DNA of 64,000 nucleotides, taken from Lentzea pudingi (GTDB taxonomy: Bacteria > Actinomycetota > Actinomycetes > Mycobacteriales > Pseudonocardiaceae). Below the pieces are notes generated by a model, which did no database searches, was not told where the DNA came from, and saw only the letters and a program-made list of their open reading frames with translations. Shown in pieces: positions 61,101 through 64,000 of the stretch. Each line of letters opens with the position of its first letter. Position 1 is the stretch's first letter. The stretch is from contig NZ_BMNC01000002.1 in NCBI RefSeq assembly GCF_014646255.1, forward strand, positions 124,001-188,000. Direction: 5' to 3'. The translations under genes and the position numbers were made by a program.

Positions 61101-61751
61101 TCAGTTCGCGATGCCCGCGTCCCGCGCCAGCAACGCCGCCTGCACCCGGTTCGTCAGCCCCAGCTTCGCCAGCAACCGCGACACGTACGTCTTCACCGTC
61201 GCCTCGGACATGTGCAGCTTCGCCCCGACATCGGCGTTCGACATGCCCTGCCCGAGCAGCGCGAGCACCTCGACCTCGCGGTCGGTCAGCCCCTCGACGG
61301 CCTTCTGCGCCTCCTGCCGCTTCGGCTGCCCGGAGGTCGCCACCATCCCCACGACGCGTGACGTGACCATCGGTGACAGGTAGGCCTCACCGTTGTGCAC
61401 CGCACGCACGGCCCGTAGCAACTCCTCGGGCGCTGAGTCCTTCAGCAGGAACCCGGCCGCACCGTCCGACAGCGCGCGCACGATGTTGTCGTCTTCACCG
61501 AACGTGGTCAGCATCACGACGCGTACGGACGGAGCGACCACGCGCAGTTCACGAGCGCATGCGAGGCCGTCCATGCGCGGCATGCGGATGTCGAGCACGG
61601 CCACGTCCACCCGGCGCTCGCGGACGATCTGGACCGCCTCGCGGCCGTCGCCGGCCTCCGCCACGAGCTCGATGTCGTCGGCGGTGCCGAGGATGGCCTT
61701 GATGCCCGCACGCATCAGCGGCTCGTCGTCGGCGATGAGCACCCGGATCAT
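61101..61751 (-). CDS. NarL/LuxR-type response regulator
   Basis: 216 residues. Receiver domain (1-120) with VLIADDEPLMR (acidic pair), phospho-acceptor Asp in VDVAVLDIRMPRMDG and VLLTTF-like VVMLTTFGE; LuxR helix-turn-helix at about 150-210 (LTDREVEVLALLGQGMSNADVGAKLHMSEATVKTYVSRLLAKLGL). Starts within the kinase stop (ATGA overlap), so the pair is a unit. Target genes unknown. Confidence 0.95.
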   Translation of the reverse strand: MIRVLIADDEPLMRAGIKAILGTADDIELVAEAGDGREAVQIVRERRVDVAVLDIRMPRMDGLACARELRVVAPSVRVVMLTTFGEDDNIVRALSDGAAGFLLKDSAPEELLRAVRAVHNGEAYLSPMVTSRVVGMVATSGQPKRQEAQKAVEGLTDREVEVLALLGQGMSNADVGAKLHMSEATVKTYVSRLLAKLGLTNRVQAALLARDAGIAN

Positions 61752-63352
61752 TGACCTGTCCTCTGCACGTGGATCTTCTTCTCGACCAGCTTGCCGTCTC
61801 GGAAGCAGAAACGCACCACTCGGGTGCCCTTCGCGAGGTACGACTGCTCGTCGGTGATGTGGTAGACGCAGCGCGCGCCCGGCGGTTCGGGGGCGGCCTG
61901 GGACTTGCGTTCACCGTCGGCGACCAGGGGTTCGTCGCCCTCCGGGAGCATCCGGAGCACGTCGGCCTCGGACTGGCCCTCCTGGATCCGGTCGAGGTTC
62001 TCCTGGGAGACGACCTCGGTCACCGGCTGCGCGCCGAGGTAGGTGAAGCCGCCGATGATGATCGTCAGGACCACGGACGCGCCCGCGATGGAGCCGACGC
62101 CCGCCCATTTGCGGATGCCGCGCGGCGATTCGGTCTCGTCCTGCTCGTCCTCCGGCTCGTCCGGGAGTGGTGTCTCCTCGTACGGCAGCACGGCGGCGAT
62201 GCGGAAGCCGCCGGACGGTAGGCCGCCCACGTGCAGGATGCCTCCGGCCACGCGCACGCGCTCCGTGAGGCCGATGAGGCCCACGCCCGGTGCGCCACCA
62301 GCAGAACCGTTGCGTGACGGGTTGTTGCGCACCTCTACGACGAGGGCGTCCGGTTCGTACTTCACCGTCACCTGCACGGCGGCGCCTGGCGAGTGCTTCG
62401 CGGCGTTGGTCAGACCCTCTTGTGCGACGCGATAGGCCGCGTGAGAGACACGGGACGGCAACGGGTGCGCTTGCCCGCCGCGCACCAGACTGACCAGAAC
62501 ACCTGCCTTGCGCGCGTCACTCACCAACGAGTCGATGGACTCCGCGGTCCGTGTCGCGGGGTCGTCGTCGGGACCGTCCTCGGCGCGCAGAACACCGATG
62601 ATCGCCCGTAGCTCCCCCATGCCGGTCAACGCCGCCGAACGCAGCACCCCGATCGCCTCACGCTGCTTGTCCCCCAGCGACGGGTCCAGGGCGAGGGCAC
62701 CGGCGTGCACGGAGATCAGCGAGAGCCGGTGGCCGAGGCTGTCGTGCATGTCCTGGGCGATGCGGCTGCGTTCGCGCAACCGGACCTGCCGCGACAGCAA
62801 CTTGTGCTCGCCGCGCATGCGCGCTTCGCGGTCCTGCATGGCCTGGATCAGCGCCTCGCGTTGCGCGAGGTAGCGCCCGACGAGGAACGGCAGCGCCACG
62901 CCCACGCCGAAGATCGTGACCAGGATCAGCATCCCGTAGACGGGCTCGATTTCCAGGGGGCGCTGGTCCCAGTCCCACACCAGCACCACGACGACGAACG
63001 TGACCATGGTGGCCGCGACCGCCCTGACCCACGACTCGAGCCGGCGGCCTGCCGTGTAGCTCAGCACGACCATCATCGCGGGTCCGACGAACGGGATCGC
63101 CGCGCCGCAGATCATGGCCGTCGCCGGCAGCAGGTGCCGCACCGGGAGCAGCACGACGTAGACGGCGGCGATCCCGACGAGCGTCCAGCCCGACGCCTTC
63201 GTCTCGGCCCACGGTCCCGGCCACACGTCCAGCAGGACCACGGCGAGCATCACGATCAGGTCGCCGACGAGCCGCACGACGGTCAGCGCCCGGAACCGGG
63301 CCAGGACGTCGGCGCGGAACGCCTCGGCCCTGGTCCGCACAGCAGTCATCAC
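61748..63352 (-). CDS. NarL-family sensor histidine kinase with extra C-terminal membrane helix and extracytoplasmic domain
   Basis: 534 residues. Six or so hydrophobic helices at the N-terminus (about 18-160), a dimerisation helix with the phospho-His in IAQDMHDSLGHRLSLI, and an ATPase domain ending VGLIGLTERV...GGLPSGGFRI. Such kinases normally stop near residue 390. Here an acidic linker (DEPEDEQDETE) leads to a seventh helix (SVVLTIIIGGFTYLG, about 423-437) and about 80 further residues (LDRIQEGQSEADVLRMLP ... VVRFCFRDGKLVEKKIHV) with the pattern of a SmpA/BamE-like domain and two cysteines. This part would lie outside the cell and may sense wall stress. Start GTG 63352 or ATG 63349. Confidence 0.88.
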   Translation of the reverse strand: MMTAVRTRAEAFRADVLARFRALTVVRLVGDLIVMLAVVLLDVWPGPWAETKASGWTLVGIAAVYVVLLPVRHLLPATAMICGAAIPFVGPAMMVVLSYTAGRRLESWVRAVAATMVTFVVVVLVWDWDQRPLEIEPVYGMLILVTIFGVGVALPFLVGRYLAQREALIQAMQDREARMRGEHKLLSRQVRLRERSRIAQDMHDSLGHRLSLISVHAGALALDPSLGDKQREAIGVLRSAALTGMGELRAIIGVLRAEDGPDDDPATRTAESIDSLVSDARKAGVLVSLVRGGQAHPLPSRVSHAAYRVAQEGLTNAAKHSPGAAVQVTVKYEPDALVVEVRNNPSRNGSAGGAPGVGLIGLTERVRVAGGILHVGGLPSGGFRIAAVLPYEETPLPDEPEDEQDETESPRGIRKWAGVGSIAGASVVLTIIIGGFTYLGAQPVTEVVSQENLDRIQEGQSEADVLRMLPEGDEPLVADGERKSQAAPEPPGARCVYHITDEQSYLAKGTRVVRFCFRDGKLVEKKIHVQRTGQ

Positions 63353-63423
63353 GCTTTCAAGCTACGAGACGTCCCATGCCCGCGCGGCACGCTGGAGTAT
63401 CGAATTCCCGCGACGAAAGTTGA

Positions 63424-64000
63424 CTAGAGCGCCAGCTTCGCGGCTGATCCGGACCGGCGAGCCCGCCACGAGGCGATGCCCACACCGATGATCAGCAGCA
63501 GCGCCGTCGCCGCCACCATCAACGTCGACAGCGCCACGATCTCCGGCGAGATCCCGCGCTTCGAGGCCTGCGCGTAGACGAACACCGGCAGCGTCGTCGA
63601 TCCCACCCCGGTCAGGTACGACGAGATCACCACGTCGTCGAACGACAGCAGGAACGCGAACGCCGCACCGGCCGCCACCGCAGGCGCCACCAACGGCAGC
63701 GTTACGGTCCGGAACGCGACGAACGGCGACGCCCCGAGGTCGGCCGCGGCCTCCTCCAGCCGGACGTCCATTCCGGACACCCGCGACCTCACCACGACGA
63801 CCACGAAGCTCAGCGAGAACGCCACGTGCGCGAACAGCAAGGCACCGAACCCCAGCGGCACCCCGGCGAGCTTCACGAAGAACCCCAGCATCGCCACACC
63901 CATGACGACCTCGGGCACCACCAAGGGCAGCGACAGCAACACCGTCCAGAGCCCACGACCGGGAAACGCCCGCCTCAGCCCGAAAGCCGCCAACGTCCCG
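63424..64000 (-). CDS. ABC transporter permease, PotC-like (5' end beyond window)
   Basis: The C-terminal 190 or so residues of a spermidine/putrescine-type permease; the frame is open to the window edge, so the N-terminus is missing. Visible: several hydrophobic helices, the EAA loop (EEAAADLGASPFVAFRTVTLPLVAPA) that docks on the ATPase, and FLLSFDDVVISSYLTG, which is typical of PotC. Transports polyamines or related compounds; partners should lie further along beyond the edge. Confidence 0.9.
   Translation of the reverse strand, partial: GTLAAFGLRRAFPGRGLWTVLLSLPLVVPEVVMGVAMLGFFVKLAGVPLGFGALLFAHVAFSLSFVVVVVRSRVSGMDVRLEEAAADLGASPFVAFRTVTLPLVAPAVAAGAAFAFLLSFDDVVISSYLTGVGSTTLPVFVYAQASKRGISPEIVALSTLMVAATALLLIIGVGIASWRARRSGSAAKLAL

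Overview
The window is high-GC DNA (codon third positions almost all G or C) from an actinobacterium. Three things point to this group: a mycothione reductase gene (mycothiol is confined to actinobacteria); the block map - penicillin-binding lipoprotein - GNAT - ispG - rip1/rseP - dxr, which follows the order known from Mycobacterium tuberculosis (Rv2861c to Rv2870c); and frequent 4-base GTGA/ATGA or TGATG gene overlaps with GTG/TTG starts. The overall content (several secreted trypsins, XRE-DUF5753 regulator, DUF574-type methyltransferase, P450s) suits the Pseudonocardiales (Lentzea, Saccharothrix, Actinosynnema-like); the genus is inference.

Layout. 0-5 kb: RIO kinase, DEAD-box RNA helicase, a 0.5-kb gene-free tract of degenerate short repeats, an MFS exporter. 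5-15 kb: tetrapyrrole/cobalamin. A fused siroheme synthase/SUMT stands alone; after a PIG-L deacetylase and a secreted trypsin comes a six-gene minus-strand operon (chelatase subunit, cobO, cobB, cobM, cobL-like, cbiG-like) preceded by a cobalamin riboswitch. cobQ lies separately at 51-52.6 kb. Two operon proteins (CobL-like, CbiG/CobJ-like) are shorter than the usual fused forms. 15-23 kb: threonine aldolase, a P450 divergent from bioF, GNAT, three more secreted trypsin-like proteases (one with an oxyanion-hole change), LysE exporter, M48 peptidase. 23-27 kb: hydrolase, then an overlapping ABC exporter / Vat-like acetyltransferase / P-loop kinase set resembling a drug-resistance unit. 27-33 kb: a patchy region with a frameshifted XRE regulator, a UTRA-only protein beside a full GntR regulator, a truncated patatin abutting a truncated opposing reading frame, a stand-alone PheRS-like enzyme behind a long structured leader, and a degenerate P450. 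33-45 kb: lon with an HspR (HAIR) operator, a polysaccharide deacetylase with three tandem AMIN-like secreted proteins, PEBP protein, a large nested palindrome, mycothione reductase, small enzymes, an MFS/FadR pair, epoxide hydrolase. 45.5-49.4 kb: a 1274-residue protein with an LQRxAGNxAV N-terminal motif (known from proteins linked to extracellular contractile injection systems) and a C-terminal zinc-deaminase signature. 49-53 kb: LysR/EamA pair, cobQ, hydrolase. 53-61 kb: the conserved map-pbp-ispG-rip1-dxr housekeeping block. 61-64 kb: a stress membrane protein, a NarL-type two-component system whose kinase carries an unusual extracellular C-terminal domain, and the end of a polyamine-type ABC permease that runs off the window.

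The candidates most worth attention are the deaminase-tipped giant protein, the PheRS-like enzyme with its structured leader, the nested palindrome at 38.6 kb, the kinase with an added extracytoplasmic domain, and the altered trypsin. No rRNA, tRNA, CRISPR array or intact insertion sequence was seen. All calls were made by reading the sequence; no database search was run.
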